Shown in pieces: positions 44,737 through 53,954 of a stretch of 64,000 bases of DNA (position 1 is the first letter of the stretch; each line of letters opens with the position of its first letter). The DNA is from Panacibacter microcysteis (GTDB lineage Bacteria > Bacteroidota > Bacteroidia > Chitinophagales > Chitinophagaceae): the NCBI RefSeq assembly GCF_015831355.1, contig NZ_JADWYR010000001.1, forward strand, positions 2,294,001-2,358,000, given 5' to 3'. The position numbers and the translations under genes were made by a program. The notes below the pieces were generated by a model. That model was not told where the DNA came from. It did not search any database and worked only from the letters and a program-made list of their open reading frames with translations.

Positions 44737-45855
44737 TCATTTCTGCCATGATAGTGAAACTTTGTTACCTGTTTTAATGGCTTCGAAAATGGCATCGATG
44801 ATCTTCATATCTTTTACTCCTTCTTCACCATCTACCGGCACAACAGGCTGTTTGTTTTCGAGTATGAGTGCGGCCATTCCATCCATCTGCAGCGTTTGGT
44901 GTGTGATGTGTGGTTGTGTAAGCGGACCTTTGTGGGTTTTACCTTCTATAGGGCCATAGCCGGTGGAAGGCTGCATTTCAGCAAAGCCTTTTTCACCATT
45001 GAGGTAAAATTTATCCAGGAAATTCATGTTGTATGTAGAGAGGCATGATGCAACTGCACCTGATGGAAAACCCATCTGGAACTGTATCGTTTCATCCAGC
45101 CCGTCTTTGAATTTGGCAGGGTTTGTTTTTGTTTCCTGCGCAGTAACCCATACAGGGTCTTCTCCGGTCATGTACCGTGCACCGTTGATGGAATAGATGC
45201 CAATATCCATCATAGCACCACCGCCGCTCAGCGCTTTGTTCATTCTCCATTGAGACGGATCTCCAATGACAAAACCGCTAAGACCCTGGAAAAACCTGAT
45301 GGCACCAAATTCGCCGGCTTTGCGCATGCGTATTACCTCGAGCGTTTTTGGTTCGAAGTGCATGCGATAGCCGATGAGTAATTTCACATTGGCTTTTTTG
45401 CAGGCATCTACCATTTGCTGTGCATCTGCAGCATTTACGGCCATGGGTTTTTCGCAAATGGCGTGTTTACCCGCTTTTGCCACACGTATTACCTGTTCTT
45501 TATGCAAAGCGTTTGGCGTAATTACATAGATGGCATCGATATCCGGATTATCTTTTACAGCATCAAAATTTTCGTAGTTGTAACAGTTTTTTGCGGGTAT
45601 GTTGTACCTGGCCTGCCATGCTGCGATCTTGGATAGCGTGCCGCTTATAACGCCCACCAGTTTAGCTTTTGTACATTGCTGCATTGCTTCTGCAACCCTT
45701 GTTCCATAACTGCCAAGACCCATGATGGCCACGCGCAAAACCGGTCCGTCATAGTTTTTTTCAACAGCAGCCGGTGCTGTGTCTTTTAAACTCATAAAAG
45801 GCAATGCTGCGGCGGAGAAAGAAATTTTTTGCAGGAAGTTGCGGCGTGAACTCAT
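44737..45855 (-). CDS. Gfo/Idh/MocA family oxidoreductase, Tat-exported
   Basis: A 372-residue dehydrogenase-like protein with a twin-arginine signal (S-R-R-N-F-L-Q-K, then a mildly hydrophobic stretch to about residue 28), so it is exported folded with its nucleotide cofactor. The Rossmann motif VAIMGLGSYGTRVA is near residue 42, EKPMAVN near 137, and GGGAMMDIGIYSINGARY holds the conserved catalytic region. Periplasmic members of this family in Bacteroidota include glycoside-acting enzymes, but the substrate here is unknown. It is divergent from the DUF1349 gene. Confidence 0.9.
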   Translation of the reverse strand: MSSRRNFLQKISFSAAALPFMSLKDTAPAAVEKNYDGPVLRVAIMGLGSYGTRVAEAMQQCTKAKLVGVISGTLSKIAAWQARYNIPAKNCYNYENFDAVKDNPDIDAIYVITPNALHKEQVIRVAKAGKHAICEKPMAVNAADAQQMVDACKKANVKLLIGYRMHFEPKTLEVIRMRKAGEFGAIRFFQGLSGFVIGDPSQWRMNKALSGGGAMMDIGIYSINGARYMTGEDPVWVTAQETKTNPAKFKDGLDETIQFQMGFPSGAVASCLSTYNMNFLDKFYLNGEKGFAEMQPSTGYGPIEGKTHKGPLTQPHITHQTLQMDGMAALILENKQPVVPVDGEEGVKDMKIIDAIFEAIKTGNKVSLSWQK

Positions 45856-45967
45856 GGTGAAACAATTTTTATTTTTGTAAGGCGATGGTGTCTGTGCTGC
45901 CTGAAGTTACACCAACAGCAGAAAAGATTATTGGCTAAATTCATATAATATAAACAAGTATATAAAA

Positions 45968-46633
45968 ATGAAAAAAATCTTATTGATCTTTCTTACTTTA
46001 CTGTGCACATCTTTTTCTCTTTGTGCCCAAAATAATCAGCCGGTGAAAGTTCCCGCAATTCCATTTTCACTATACCTCGAAAACAGCGCTGCGAAAGTAG
46101 AAGCAACCGCAGATAAACTTGTAATAACGGCAGGTGCCAAGACAGATATGTTCAGGGATCCGAATGTTACATACAATACAGACAATGCTCCCAAACTCTT
46201 GTTTAAGCCTGATAATGATTTTGTACTTACCGCAGCCATTGAGCATGACTTTACCAGTAAATGGGATGGTGGTGCACTGGTATTAAAAGCCGACAGTCTA
46301 AACTGGGTAAAGTTTTGCTTTGAAAAAGATTATACAGGTGCGAAAAGGATTGTAAGCGTTGTAACAAAAAATGTGTCTGACGATTGCAATGCTGCGGAAG
46401 TTGCAGGTAATAAAGTATTTTTCAAAATTGCGAAGGCGGGCAATGTAATAACACTGTATTATTCGTTGACAGGTAAAGAATGGTTGCTGGTACGCCACCT
46501 GCAATTTGATTTTGCAAAAGGCTTTGCCGCAGGCTTCCTGGCGCAGTCACCCACCGGTGATTCGTGTACTGTTACTTTCAGCAACATACAATATGAAGCA
46601 AAAAAAATCAAAGACCCGTATGCGGGTGAATGA
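45968..46633 (+). CDS. Secreted DUF1349 (concanavalin-like) protein
   Basis: A 221-residue protein with a signal peptide (cut near C-A-Q at residue 21). The mature part is a single beta-jelly-roll DUF1349 domain, recognised by TKTDMFRDPNV near the start, DFTSKWDGGALVLK...WVKFCFE in the middle and LAQSPTGDSCTVTFSNI near the end. Such domains often bind carbohydrates. It is divergent from the Tat-exported oxidoreductase (112-bp gap) and converges on the SAM hydroxide adenosyltransferase gene with 11 bp between stop codons. Confidence 0.85.
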   Translation: MKKILLIFLTLLCTSFSLCAQNNQPVKVPAIPFSLYLENSAAKVEATADKLVITAGAKTDMFRDPNVTYNTDNAPKLLFKPDNDFVLTAAIEHDFTSKWDGGALVLKADSLNWVKFCFEKDYTGAKRIVSVVTKNVSDDCNAAEVAGNKVFFKIAKAGNVITLYYSLTGKEWLLVRHLQFDFAKGFAAGFLAQSPTGDSCTVTFSNIQYEAKKIKDPYAGE

Positions 46634-46644
46634 TGCTTTTACAG

Positions 46645-47544
46645 CTATTGTTTTTTTATTTCCACACTCCATTCTGCACCACTGAATACCTTATTCTTTT
46701 CAGAAAAATTATCCATGTTCAGTGCAAAAGATACGTTTAATAAACTGTTGAGGTAAAGCAGCGGTTTGCCTTCTTCAACTGCTGAAAATGTAGCTGCATA
46801 AGGCATCGTTCCTTCAAAGACTTTTGTATTGTTGTGGTATATTGTAACATTCAGCAGGTCACCTGCTTTTGCTCCGGTTTTGGCAAAAGTGGTTTTATCA
46901 ATATTTGTCCACACATTGCCATACTGAATATCGAGAATCGGGATATTGCCTTTCACAATACCGTTTTCAAATACAGGTTGCTGGTAATCTATGGTAACTA
47001 CTTTAGCAGGCAATAGCGGCCCCACGTCTTCATATTTTATAGCACCAGCAGCCAGCCTTGCGCCGGTGTACGCATACACATCACGCCCATGAAAAGTATA
47101 AGATTCGCCGGAGCCTTTGAGCCTGTTTTTTGTTTCATCAATTTCTCTCAACATTTCTATGCCTAAAGATCCTGCAGCAAGTGTAAGGGTGCCATTATCC
47201 GGCGTAACAAAATAATGACCGGTTTTTGTTTTTAATACCACTGATTTTCTTTTGCTGCCCACCCCAGGGTCTACCACTGAAACAAACACTGTACCTGCGG
47301 GCCAGTATTGTGCAGTCTGGTAAAGCCTGTAAGATGCCTCCCATATATTATAGGCAGGTATTTCATGCGTGAGATCGTACAATTTAAGTTCTGTGGAAAC
47401 ACCCATTGACACACCTTTCATGGCAGCAACGGCGCCATCTTTTAAACCAAAATCTGTTTGAAAAACAACAATTTTATTCTGCGCATAAAGGTTGCTGAAG
47501 ACAATACAGAAAATAAAGATGGCCAGTAAAAAAGATTTTTTCAT
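46645..47544 (-). CDS. SAM hydroxide adenosyltransferase family protein (DUF62) with signal peptide
   Basis: Homologue of the fluorinase/chlorinase superfamily, whose most widespread members split S-adenosylmethionine with water into adenosine and methionine. In this 299-residue protein the characteristic triad is present: Asp92 and Arg99 in VDPGVGSKR and His152 in TFHGRD. The substrate residues QTDFG (Asp31) and PDNG (Asn117) are also present. It begins with a clear Sec signal peptide (hydrophobic 4-19, cut after L-Y-A), so the enzyme should act outside the cytoplasm, where SAM is not expected. Homologues in other bacteria are mostly cytoplasmic. Confidence 0.88.
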   Translation of the reverse strand: MKKSFLLAIFIFCIVFSNLYAQNKIVVFQTDFGLKDGAVAAMKGVSMGVSTELKLYDLTHEIPAYNIWEASYRLYQTAQYWPAGTVFVSVVDPGVGSKRKSVVLKTKTGHYFVTPDNGTLTLAAGSLGIEMLREIDETKNRLKGSGESYTFHGRDVYAYTGARLAAGAIKYEDVGPLLPAKVVTIDYQQPVFENGIVKGNIPILDIQYGNVWTNIDKTTFAKTGAKAGDLLNVTIYHNNTKVFEGTMPYAATFSAVEEGKPLLYLNSLLNVSFALNMDNFSEKNKVFSGAEWSVEIKKQ

Positions 47545-47668
47545 GTGTACAAAATTGTTGAACCAAATATAATCAATCGGTAAATGAGTAGCCGCCTGTC
47601 TTTTGCCGAATAATCTTTTTTATGCAAGCGATCATCGTTATTTTAGCGGCTGTTCATAATATAAAATC

Positions 47669-48634
47669 ATGTATTCATTTGAAGCGTTAGCACAGCAGTT
47701 TAAGAGCAAATTTGAGGTTAAGCATTTTCCGCAGGAGCCTGCCAGTTTGTATGAGTCGTGCGATTATTTCTTAAGCATTGGTGGTAAACGTGTAAGACCG
47801 GTTATGTGCCTGATGGGAAACGAATTGTTTGATAATATTAATCCTGATGCATGGCATGTAGCAACAGCTATTGAGTTGTTCCACAATTTTACGTTGCTGC
47901 ACGATGATATTATGGATGCTGCCCCGTTGAGAAGAGGTATGCAAACTGTGCACACAAAATATGGCACCAATACGGCATTGCTTGGCGGAGATGTAATGCT
48001 TGTAATTGCGTACGATTATTTAAACAAGATTGACCGCAATTACCTGCATAAAGTAATTGCATTGTTTAACAAGACTGCCAGGGAAGTTTGTGAAGGCCAG
48101 CAACTGGACATGGATTTTGAGAAACAGCAAACCGTTAGCCTTGATGCATACATCAGGATGATAGAGCTAAAGACGTCTGTACTGCTTGCGGCCAGTTTAC
48201 AAATGGGTGCAATACTCGGTGGTGCCGGAGAAGGCAACAGGCAAAATATTTATGAATTTGGCAGAAACCTCGGCATCGCTTTCCAGGTGCAGGATGATTA
48301 TCTTGATGCATTCGGAGACCCTGAAAAATTTGGTAAAGATGTAGGCGGCGATATCAGGCAGAATAAAAAAACATTCCTGCTGCTACATGCGCTGGAAGCA
48401 GCAAGTACCACACAAAGGCAGGAATTGTTATACTTGATGGATACAAACCCGGAGGATAAAGTGCAGCGTGTTTTGCAGATCTTTAAAGACTGCAATATTG
48501 ATGAGTGGGCAAAAAAACTAAAACAAAGCTATACCGATAAAGCAATGCAGCACCTCGATAGTATTGCGGTAGTTTCTTCCAGGAAAATGCCATTGGTTGA
48601 ATTGGCAGACTACCTGCTGCAGCGGGAGTCGTAA
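47669..48634 (+). CDS. Polyprenyl synthetase family protein (isoprenyl diphosphate synthase)
   Basis: A trans-isoprenyl diphosphate synthase that extends allylic diphosphates with isopentenyl diphosphate. This 321-residue protein has the first Asp-rich motif LLHDDIMDAAPLRRG (DDxxD near residues 75-79) and the second FQVQDDYLDAFGD (near 210). The residues ahead of the first motif (about Phe72-Thr73) suggest a geranylgeranyl or shorter product, but chain length needs testing. ATG at 47669 follows an AT-rich leader. The DinB-like gene follows after a gap with a degenerate repeat. Confidence 0.93.
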   Translation: MYSFEALAQQFKSKFEVKHFPQEPASLYESCDYFLSIGGKRVRPVMCLMGNELFDNINPDAWHVATAIELFHNFTLLHDDIMDAAPLRRGMQTVHTKYGTNTALLGGDVMLVIAYDYLNKIDRNYLHKVIALFNKTAREVCEGQQLDMDFEKQQTVSLDAYIRMIELKTSVLLAASLQMGAILGGAGEGNRQNIYEFGRNLGIAFQVQDDYLDAFGDPEKFGKDVGGDIRQNKKTFLLLHALEAASTTQRQELLYLMDTNPEDKVQRVLQIFKDCNIDEWAKKLKQSYTDKAMQHLDSIAVVSSRKMPLVELADYLLQRES

Positions 48635-48645
48635 TTTGTATGGTA

Positions 48646-48705
48646 CCGGCACCTGTAACTCCGGTTGAGCTTCGTTGCGTCGCATTCCGTTCATCTTTTG
48701 TACAA
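48646..48705 (+). repeat. Intergenic repeat, locus 15 (degenerate half-site, core type 1)
   Basis: GTTGCGTCGCA at 48674-48684 is intact, then about 10 extra bases precede TTTTGTAC (48696-48703). The copy lies between the polyprenyl synthetase and DinB-like genes. Confidence 0.7.
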
Positions 48706-48715
48706 ATATTGAGCT

Positions 48716-49252
48716 ATGGAGAAGGCAGTAATCATCACGCAGCTACAGGAAAATCACCTGGCATTTGTTGAATTAATCAGGCAGTTGAACGAAGCAGATT
48801 TTCTTTTTACTGCGCATGAAAAGTGGACTGCGGGCCAACAGGCAGAACATATTTTGCGCTCAATAAAACCAGTGAAACTTGCATTCGGGTTACCAACCTT
48901 ATTGCTGAGTGTGTTTTTTGGCAAGGCAAACCGCGCATCCCGAACGTATGATGCCTTGCTGGAGAAATACCAAACCAAACTGGCTGCAGGTGGCCGGGCA
49001 TCGGGCAGGTTCCTGCCACCACAGGTTGCTTATACCGATAAAGAAAAAATATGCGCTGCTATACTTGCTGTAAACAATAGGTTATGCCGCAGAGTTAGAT
49101 CATACACTGAAGCCGCGCTGGATAACTATTTGCTCCCTCACCCGTTGCTCGGTAAACTTACCTTAAGGGAAATGTTATATTTCAATATACTACATGCAGA
49201 ACACCACCGGAACAGCGTGGCACTGCTGCTGCACAAAAGGGCATTGGTTTAA
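48716..49252 (+). CDS. DinB-like (YfiT) metal-dependent fold protein
   Basis: A 178-residue four-helix-bundle protein of the DinB/YfiT superfamily. Three likely metal-binding histidines are visible: one in QQAEHIL near residue 45 and the pair in HAEHHRNSV near residue 160. Members include thiol transferases and proteins of unknown function, so no activity can be assigned. It converges with the secreted protein gene at 49260, only 7 bp apart. Confidence 0.78.
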   Translation: MEKAVIITQLQENHLAFVELIRQLNEADFLFTAHEKWTAGQQAEHILRSIKPVKLAFGLPTLLLSVFFGKANRASRTYDALLEKYQTKLAAGGRASGRFLPPQVAYTDKEKICAAILAVNNRLCRRVRSYTEAALDNYLLPHPLLGKLTLREMLYFNILHAEHHRNSVALLLHKRALV

Positions 49253-49259
49253 ACTGCTG

Positions 49260-49946
49260 CTACTTCATACAGATAGAAAGCAGCCTGGCCAATCCATCCG
49301 CAGTTTTTAATGCGTCATTATTTTCTTTGGTGAATACTTTGATATCATCTTTATGCTGTGGAAATAATTTAGTAAAGCCGGCCTTATCTGCTTCTACCGG
49401 CCTTTCTTCCTTATCTGAAATAATATACCACGTAGTTTGCTTTTTTATAATCGCATCCTGGTTGATTGTGAGCCTGTAGAAAGTGTTGTTTTCCAGGTAA
49501 AACTTATTGTTGTCAATGGCAGAAGAATTTGTTGGTTGCCCATAAGCGCCAATTTTTTCATACACTATTTTCAGTTTTTGTTTTTTGCCAATCTTTACTG
49601 AGTCAAGGTTTTTTACCAGTTCAATAAAGCCTTCGTTGTAGTAATAAATAGCGCTGTCGAAAACAACATACTTCACCTGTTCGGGGTTGGCAATAGAAAG
49701 CGTGTCTCCATCGGGGTTGATAAACTGCATTTCTTCTACCAGGTAATTGTAGTTGAACTTTGCGGAAGCAGACTTTCCGTAATCATAGTATATTCTTCCT
49801 TGTTTAAAAGCGGTAAACCGGTATTTGCCATGCTCCGATATCTTGGTTGTAATATCGTCTCCGGCTTTTACACGAAACTCTTCTGTTTGTGCATTCAGCG
49901 GTATAGTAGACAAATAGCATAGCAAAGCAAGCAGCATCGTTTTCAT
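49260..49946 (-). CDS. Secreted protein of unknown function
   Basis: A 228-residue protein with a Sec signal peptide (residues 1-19, cut after L-N-A). The mature part is rich in Tyr, Lys and Asn with alternating beta strands and no cysteine before the last few residues (L-S-I-C-M-K). I recognise no family. It is divergent from the S10 peptidase gene across a 266-bp gap with repeat locus 16. Confidence 0.6.
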   Translation of the reverse strand: MKTMLLALLCYLSTIPLNAQTEEFRVKAGDDITTKISEHGKYRFTAFKQGRIYYDYGKSASAKFNYNYLVEEMQFINPDGDTLSIANPEQVKYVVFDSAIYYYNEGFIELVKNLDSVKIGKKQKLKIVYEKIGAYGQPTNSSAIDNNKFYLENNTFYRLTINQDAIIKKQTTWYIISDKEERPVEADKAGFTKLFPQHKDDIKVFTKENNDALKTADGLARLLSICMK

Positions 49947-50079
49947 AACTTATGGTTTGTGCTACAAGGTAAATTTTTTTTATTACCTGTGGTTATCATG
50001 CACCAGGAAATCAACCCCGGGAAACAAGTTTGGTTGTGTTATGCCAGCCACCCGGCACATGCCCAATAAAGAAAAAACC

Positions 50080-50132
50080 GTTGCAGTGAGTGACACAACC
50101 GCCGCCCAATAGTAGCAATGCAGCCGGCACAT
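50080..50132 (-). repeat. Intergenic repeat, locus 16 (truncated half-site, core type 2)
   Basis: GCAGTGAGTGACACAAC at 50083-50099, followed by a GC-rich linker, then AATAGTAGCAATGCAGCCGGCAC. The intact outer arm matches locus 18 closely. It lies in a divergent intergenic region. Confidence 0.88.
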
Positions 50133-50212
50133 AAATCTTTCTTAAAAAATATTGTACCTGCACAGGTAAAGCGAATAACTTTATTGCGGGCTATAAGCAT
50201 AAAGTAGAAAAC

Positions 50213-51709
50213 ATGAAAAATATTGTTACCGCTTTTTTATTACTGGTATGTTTTTTTGCGGCTGCGCAAAAGAACGACAACACAAACGTTAAAGAGTTAG
50301 TGCCTGCAGGCGTGCATGTTACTGTTGCAAAAGGGTCTGTTACCGTCAACAATACAGTGCTTAATTATACTGCACACTCAGGTTACCTTGATTTAAAAAA
50401 TGACACAGGCAAACTGATGGCAAAAATATTCTTTACCTACTACAAAAAAGATAACAGCACAGGTAAGCGGCCCATAACGTTTGCATTTAATGGCGGGCCC
50501 GGCTCATCATCTGTATGGCTGCACATGGGCGGGCTGGGGCCAAAGCGTGTGGCGCTGAAAGATGACGGCACGGCTACTGCACCGCCTTATACGGTGATCA
50601 ACAATGAATACACATGGCTTGATAAAACAGACATTGTTTTCATTGATCCTGTATCAACAGGTTTTAGTGAAGCCGCCAGCGGCGAGAAGGCAGACCAGTT
50701 TCATGGTTATGTAGAAGACATCAGTTCTGTTGCCGCATTTATCAGAGATTTCCTTTCACGTTACGAAAGATGGGGTTCACCAAAGTTTCTTGCGGGCGAA
50801 AGCTACGGTACCACAAGAGCTGCAGGCTTATCGCAATACCTGCAGGATAATTTCAGGATCTACTTCAATGGTATTTTTCTTATTTCTCCCGTTTTAAATT
50901 TTGGCAGCAGTGATTACTACCAGGGGCATGATCTGCCACGTGCATTGTACCTGCCATCTTATACAGCCGCTGCCTGGTACCATAAAAAACTGTTGCCTGC
51001 ATTACAGGGCGATCTGCAGAAAGCATTGAAAGAAGCAGAGGCATTTGCCATGGGCGAATATGCCACCGCTCTGCTCAAAGGCTCTTTACTTACCGAGGCA
51101 GAGAAAGAAAACATAGCAGCAAAAATGAGCTACTATACAGGCCTTGATAAAAACTACTGCCTGCAGGCAAACCTGCGTGTGGACGAGAACAGGTTTTATA
51201 AAGAGCTGAGGAGAAGAGATGGTTTAACCATTGGCCGTCTTGATGCAAGGTTTACCGGCAGAGACATTGACGATGCCGGTGAATATGTAAGTTATGATCC
51301 TTCGTTTACCAATATTGACGGGCCTTTTACATCTGCCATTAATGATTATTTTCAAAAAGACCTTAAGCTGGCAGAAGAAAAGGCGTACAATATTTTTGGC
51401 AATGTGTACCCGTGGAATTACAGCAATGTGCAAAACAGGTTTTTGAATGTTGCAGAAAGCCTGCGCGATGCCATGACAAAAAACCCGGCACTGAAAGTGT
51501 ATGTAGGCTCAGGGTATTTTGATTTTGCCACGCCTTACTTTATTGCCGGTTTTGATCTGGCACACATGTTCCTTCGCCCAGAGGTACAGGCAAACATTAA
51601 ACATTATTTTTATCATGCGGGGCATATGTATTATATCAACAAACCAGATCTTGTACAATTTAAAAAAGACACCGATGCCTTTTTCGATTGGGCCCTGGCA
51701 GCGCCGTAA
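50213..51709 (+). CDS. Secreted serine carboxypeptidase, family S10
   Basis: A 498-residue exported peptidase with a signal peptide (cut near A-A-A-Q, residue 19). The catalytic residues are visible: Ser in GESYGTTR (about residue 197), Asp in GSGYFDFATPY (about 445) and His in HAGHMYYI (about 470). The oxyanion region FNGGPGSSSVWLHMGGLGP is near residue 90. It would remove C-terminal residues from peptides in the periplasm or outside. A hairpin terminator follows, then the bestrophin gene. Confidence 0.93.
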   Translation: MKNIVTAFLLLVCFFAAAQKNDNTNVKELVPAGVHVTVAKGSVTVNNTVLNYTAHSGYLDLKNDTGKLMAKIFFTYYKKDNSTGKRPITFAFNGGPGSSSVWLHMGGLGPKRVALKDDGTATAPPYTVINNEYTWLDKTDIVFIDPVSTGFSEAASGEKADQFHGYVEDISSVAAFIRDFLSRYERWGSPKFLAGESYGTTRAAGLSQYLQDNFRIYFNGIFLISPVLNFGSSDYYQGHDLPRALYLPSYTAAAWYHKKLLPALQGDLQKALKEAEAFAMGEYATALLKGSLLTEAEKENIAAKMSYYTGLDKNYCLQANLRVDENRFYKELRRRDGLTIGRLDARFTGRDIDDAGEYVSYDPSFTNIDGPFTSAINDYFQKDLKLAEEKAYNIFGNVYPWNYSNVQNRFLNVAESLRDAMTKNPALKVYVGSGYFDFATPYFIAGFDLAHMFLRPEVQANIKHYFYHAGHMYYINKPDLVQFKKDTDAFFDWALAAP

Positions 51710-51736
51710 TGTTTAATTTGTTGTAATCAATTGTAT

Positions 51737-51775
51737 AAAAAGCGTATCATAATTTGGTACGCTTTTCTATTTTTA
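51737..51775 (+). terminator. Intrinsic terminator after the S10 peptidase gene
   Basis: AAAAGCGTA (51737-51745) pairs with TACGCTTTT (51758-51766), followed by CTATTTTT. The bestrophin start codon lies 5 bp beyond, so transcription of that gene would need read-through or an overlapping promoter. Confidence 0.7.
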
Positions 51776-51779
51776 CAAT

Positions 51780-52658
51780 ATGCTCACGTACAATTCCAAA
51801 GACTGGTTCAAGTTTATCTTCTTTTTCAGACGGTCAGATACGGTGGTAACATTGCTGCCCGGTATCATCGGCGTAGGCCTCTTTACGTGGCTTATTGCGT
51901 TTCTCGAACTAAAGTATCTTGTACTTACAGAAAGGGAATACATTAAAAACCTGAGCGTAATGCACAGCATGCTTACGTTTGTAATATCCATGCTGCTGGT
52001 GTTTAGAACAAACTCTGCATACGACCGCTGGTGGGAGGGGAGAAAACTTTGGGGCGCACTGGTAAACAATAGCCGCAACCTGGCATTAAAGCTGGGCGCC
52101 ATGCTGCCGCAGGAAGATAAGCACAACAGGATGTTCTATAAAAAAATGATACCTATGTATGCGCATGTATTATCGCTGCATTTACGTAGTGAAATAACAC
52201 GTCTTGCACTCGATGAAAAAGAACATCCCGAACTGGCAGCCATTGATCATAATAAGCATATACCAAACCATGTGGCCGCGCTCATTTTCAGAAGAACAAA
52301 CAGGCTGTACGAAGAAAAAAAGATAACAGGAGATCAACTGATCGTTTTAAATGCAGAACTGCTTTCTTTTACAGATATCTGTGGCGCATGCGAAAGAATT
52401 AAGAACACGCCCATCCCTATGTCTTACAGCACATTCCTCAAAAAATTCATTTTCTTTTTTGTGCTTACACTACCATTCAGTTTTGTTCTAAGCCTTAAAT
52501 ACTGGGCTATACCTGTGGTAATATTTATTTTTTATGCCTTAACAAGCCTTGAAATAATTGCGGAAGAAATCGAAGATCCTTTTGATGGCGATGAGAACGA
52601 TTTACCTATTGTAAAAATATCTGAAAACATCAACAAGCACGTGGCCGAGCTGTTGTAG
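51780..52658 (+). CDS. Bestrophin-like anion channel family protein (UPF0187)
   Basis: A 292-residue membrane protein of the bacterial bestrophin family, homologues of which form pentameric ion channels. Signatures: the N-terminal YNSKDWFKFIFFFRRSDTV, a first membrane pair (about 20-75), the conserved FRTNSAYDRWWEGRKLWGALVNNSRNL near residue 80, IPMSYSTFLKKFIFFFVLTLPF and the late acidic stretch EIEDPFDGDENDLP. It follows a terminator by 5 bp and is followed by repeat locus 17. Confidence 0.92.
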   Translation: MLTYNSKDWFKFIFFFRRSDTVVTLLPGIIGVGLFTWLIAFLELKYLVLTEREYIKNLSVMHSMLTFVISMLLVFRTNSAYDRWWEGRKLWGALVNNSRNLALKLGAMLPQEDKHNRMFYKKMIPMYAHVLSLHLRSEITRLALDEKEHPELAAIDHNKHIPNHVAALIFRRTNRLYEEKKITGDQLIVLNAELLSFTDICGACERIKNTPIPMSYSTFLKKFIFFFVLTLPFSFVLSLKYWAIPVVIFIFYALTSLEIIAEEIEDPFDGDENDLPIVKISENINKHVAELL

Positions 52659-52664
52659 TTTTTT

Positions 52665-52742
52665 TGGTAACCGGCAACATTGCTACTATTGGGCTGCGGT
52701 TGTGTCACTCACTTGTACGTATGAGGCTTTATTCAGCAAGAG
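52665..52742 (+). repeat. Intergenic repeat, locus 17 (single half-site, core type 2)
   Basis: The core GTTGTGTCACTCACTTGTAC is at 52699-52718. It is preceded by ACCGGCAACATTGCTACTATT and followed by an ATGAGGCTTTATTCAGCA tail, a complete outer-arm, linker, core and tail series. Confidence 0.92.
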
Positions 52743-52810
52743 CGCAACCGGCGTATGTTTTCCTTCACCTTCTTTTTTAAACAAGACCGTAAAAAAGTAT
52801 AACCTGTAAA

Positions 52811-53893
52811 ATGAAAAAATTACTCCTGTTAAGTGTTGTTTTTATTGCTTCTGTAGTATGTGCACAAACCAAAGACCAGGTTACCATAATCGGTTATTAT
52901 GCCGGAGATGCAAAACGCATAGATGACTATGATGTCACAAAGCTTACGCACATCATTTACAGCTTTTGCCATTTAAAAGGCAACAAGCTAAACGTAGATA
53001 ATAAAGGCGATTCACAAACCATACAACATCTCGTAGCACTCAAAAAGAAAAAGCCTGGTTTAAAAGTTATCTTGTCGCTGGGTGGCTGGAGCGGCTGCGA
53101 ACCATGCTCACAGGTGTTTTCAACAGCCGCAGGCAGAAATGAATTTGCACGCTCTGTAAAGCACCTGAATGAATATTTTAAAACAGATGGTATAGACCTC
53201 GATTGGGAATATCCTGCCATAGAAGGCTATCCCGGTCATCGCTTTGTGCCGGAAGATAAACACAACTTTACCCTGTTGTTACAGGAATTGCGCCAGGTAC
53301 TTGGCGATCAATATGAAGTTAGTTTTGCAGCAGGTGGCTTTACAAAATTTTTGCAGCAATCGATTGAGTGGGACAAAATTGTTCCGTATGTTGACAAGGT
53401 AAACCTTATGACATACGATCTTGTACATGGCTATAGCAAAGTAACCGGCCATCATACACCGCTTTATTCAACACCGGAACAAACAGAGTCAACAGATAAT
53501 GCTATCCGTTATCTTGATTCCATTGGTTTTCCAAAAAATAAACTGGTCATTGGTGCAGCTTTTTACGCCAGGATTTTTGATGCAGATGTAGATGCCAGCA
53601 ATGGACTGTACCAGCCCGGCAAATTTGATCGCGGATTTTCCTGGAACCAGTTTGATATGGAAGCATTGAAGAAAGAAGGGTATGTTTATTACTGGGATGA
53701 TGTAGCCAAAGCGCCGTACATGTACAATGCAGCAAAAAAGAAGATCATCACTTTTGATAACGAACAATCAATTGCCTTAAAAACAAAATATGCCATTGAT
53801 AAAAAGCTGAATGGAATTATGTTCTGGCAACTTGCAGATGACAAGCCAACAGGTGGCCTGCTCGATGTAATGTATAAAGCTGCACATGAGTAG
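52811..53893 (+). CDS. Secreted chitinase-like glycoside hydrolase, family 18
   Basis: A 360-residue GH18 enzyme with a signal peptide (cut after V-C-A, residue 18). The catalytic motif DGIDLDWE is at 126-133 with Glu133 as the acid. SLGGWSG (89-95), the MTYDL segment (about 202) and the closing FWQLADD (about 337) are typical. It probably cleaves chitin or chitooligosaccharides; some GH18 proteins have other glycan targets. The family needs the substrate acetamido group for catalysis. Confidence 0.94.
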   Translation: MKKLLLLSVVFIASVVCAQTKDQVTIIGYYAGDAKRIDDYDVTKLTHIIYSFCHLKGNKLNVDNKGDSQTIQHLVALKKKKPGLKVILSLGGWSGCEPCSQVFSTAAGRNEFARSVKHLNEYFKTDGIDLDWEYPAIEGYPGHRFVPEDKHNFTLLLQELRQVLGDQYEVSFAAGGFTKFLQQSIEWDKIVPYVDKVNLMTYDLVHGYSKVTGHHTPLYSTPEQTESTDNAIRYLDSIGFPKNKLVIGAAFYARIFDADVDASNGLYQPGKFDRGFSWNQFDMEALKKEGYVYYWDDVAKAPYMYNAAKKKIITFDNEQSIALKTKYAIDKKLNGIMFWQLADDKPTGGLLDVMYKAAHE

Positions 53894-53907
53894 AGGAAAT
53901 TTGCCTT

Positions 53908-53946
53908 AAAAGATAACGGCGGCCCGCAGGGCCGCCGTTATCTTTT
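53908..53946. terminator. Bidirectional intrinsic terminator with an 18-bp perfect stem
   Basis: 53908-53925 pairs perfectly with 53929-53946 around a GCA loop; the stem has a GC-rich inner part and A/T-rich base. It lies between the convergent chitinase and dioxygenase genes. Confidence 0.9.
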
Positions 53947-53954
53947 ATCTATGC

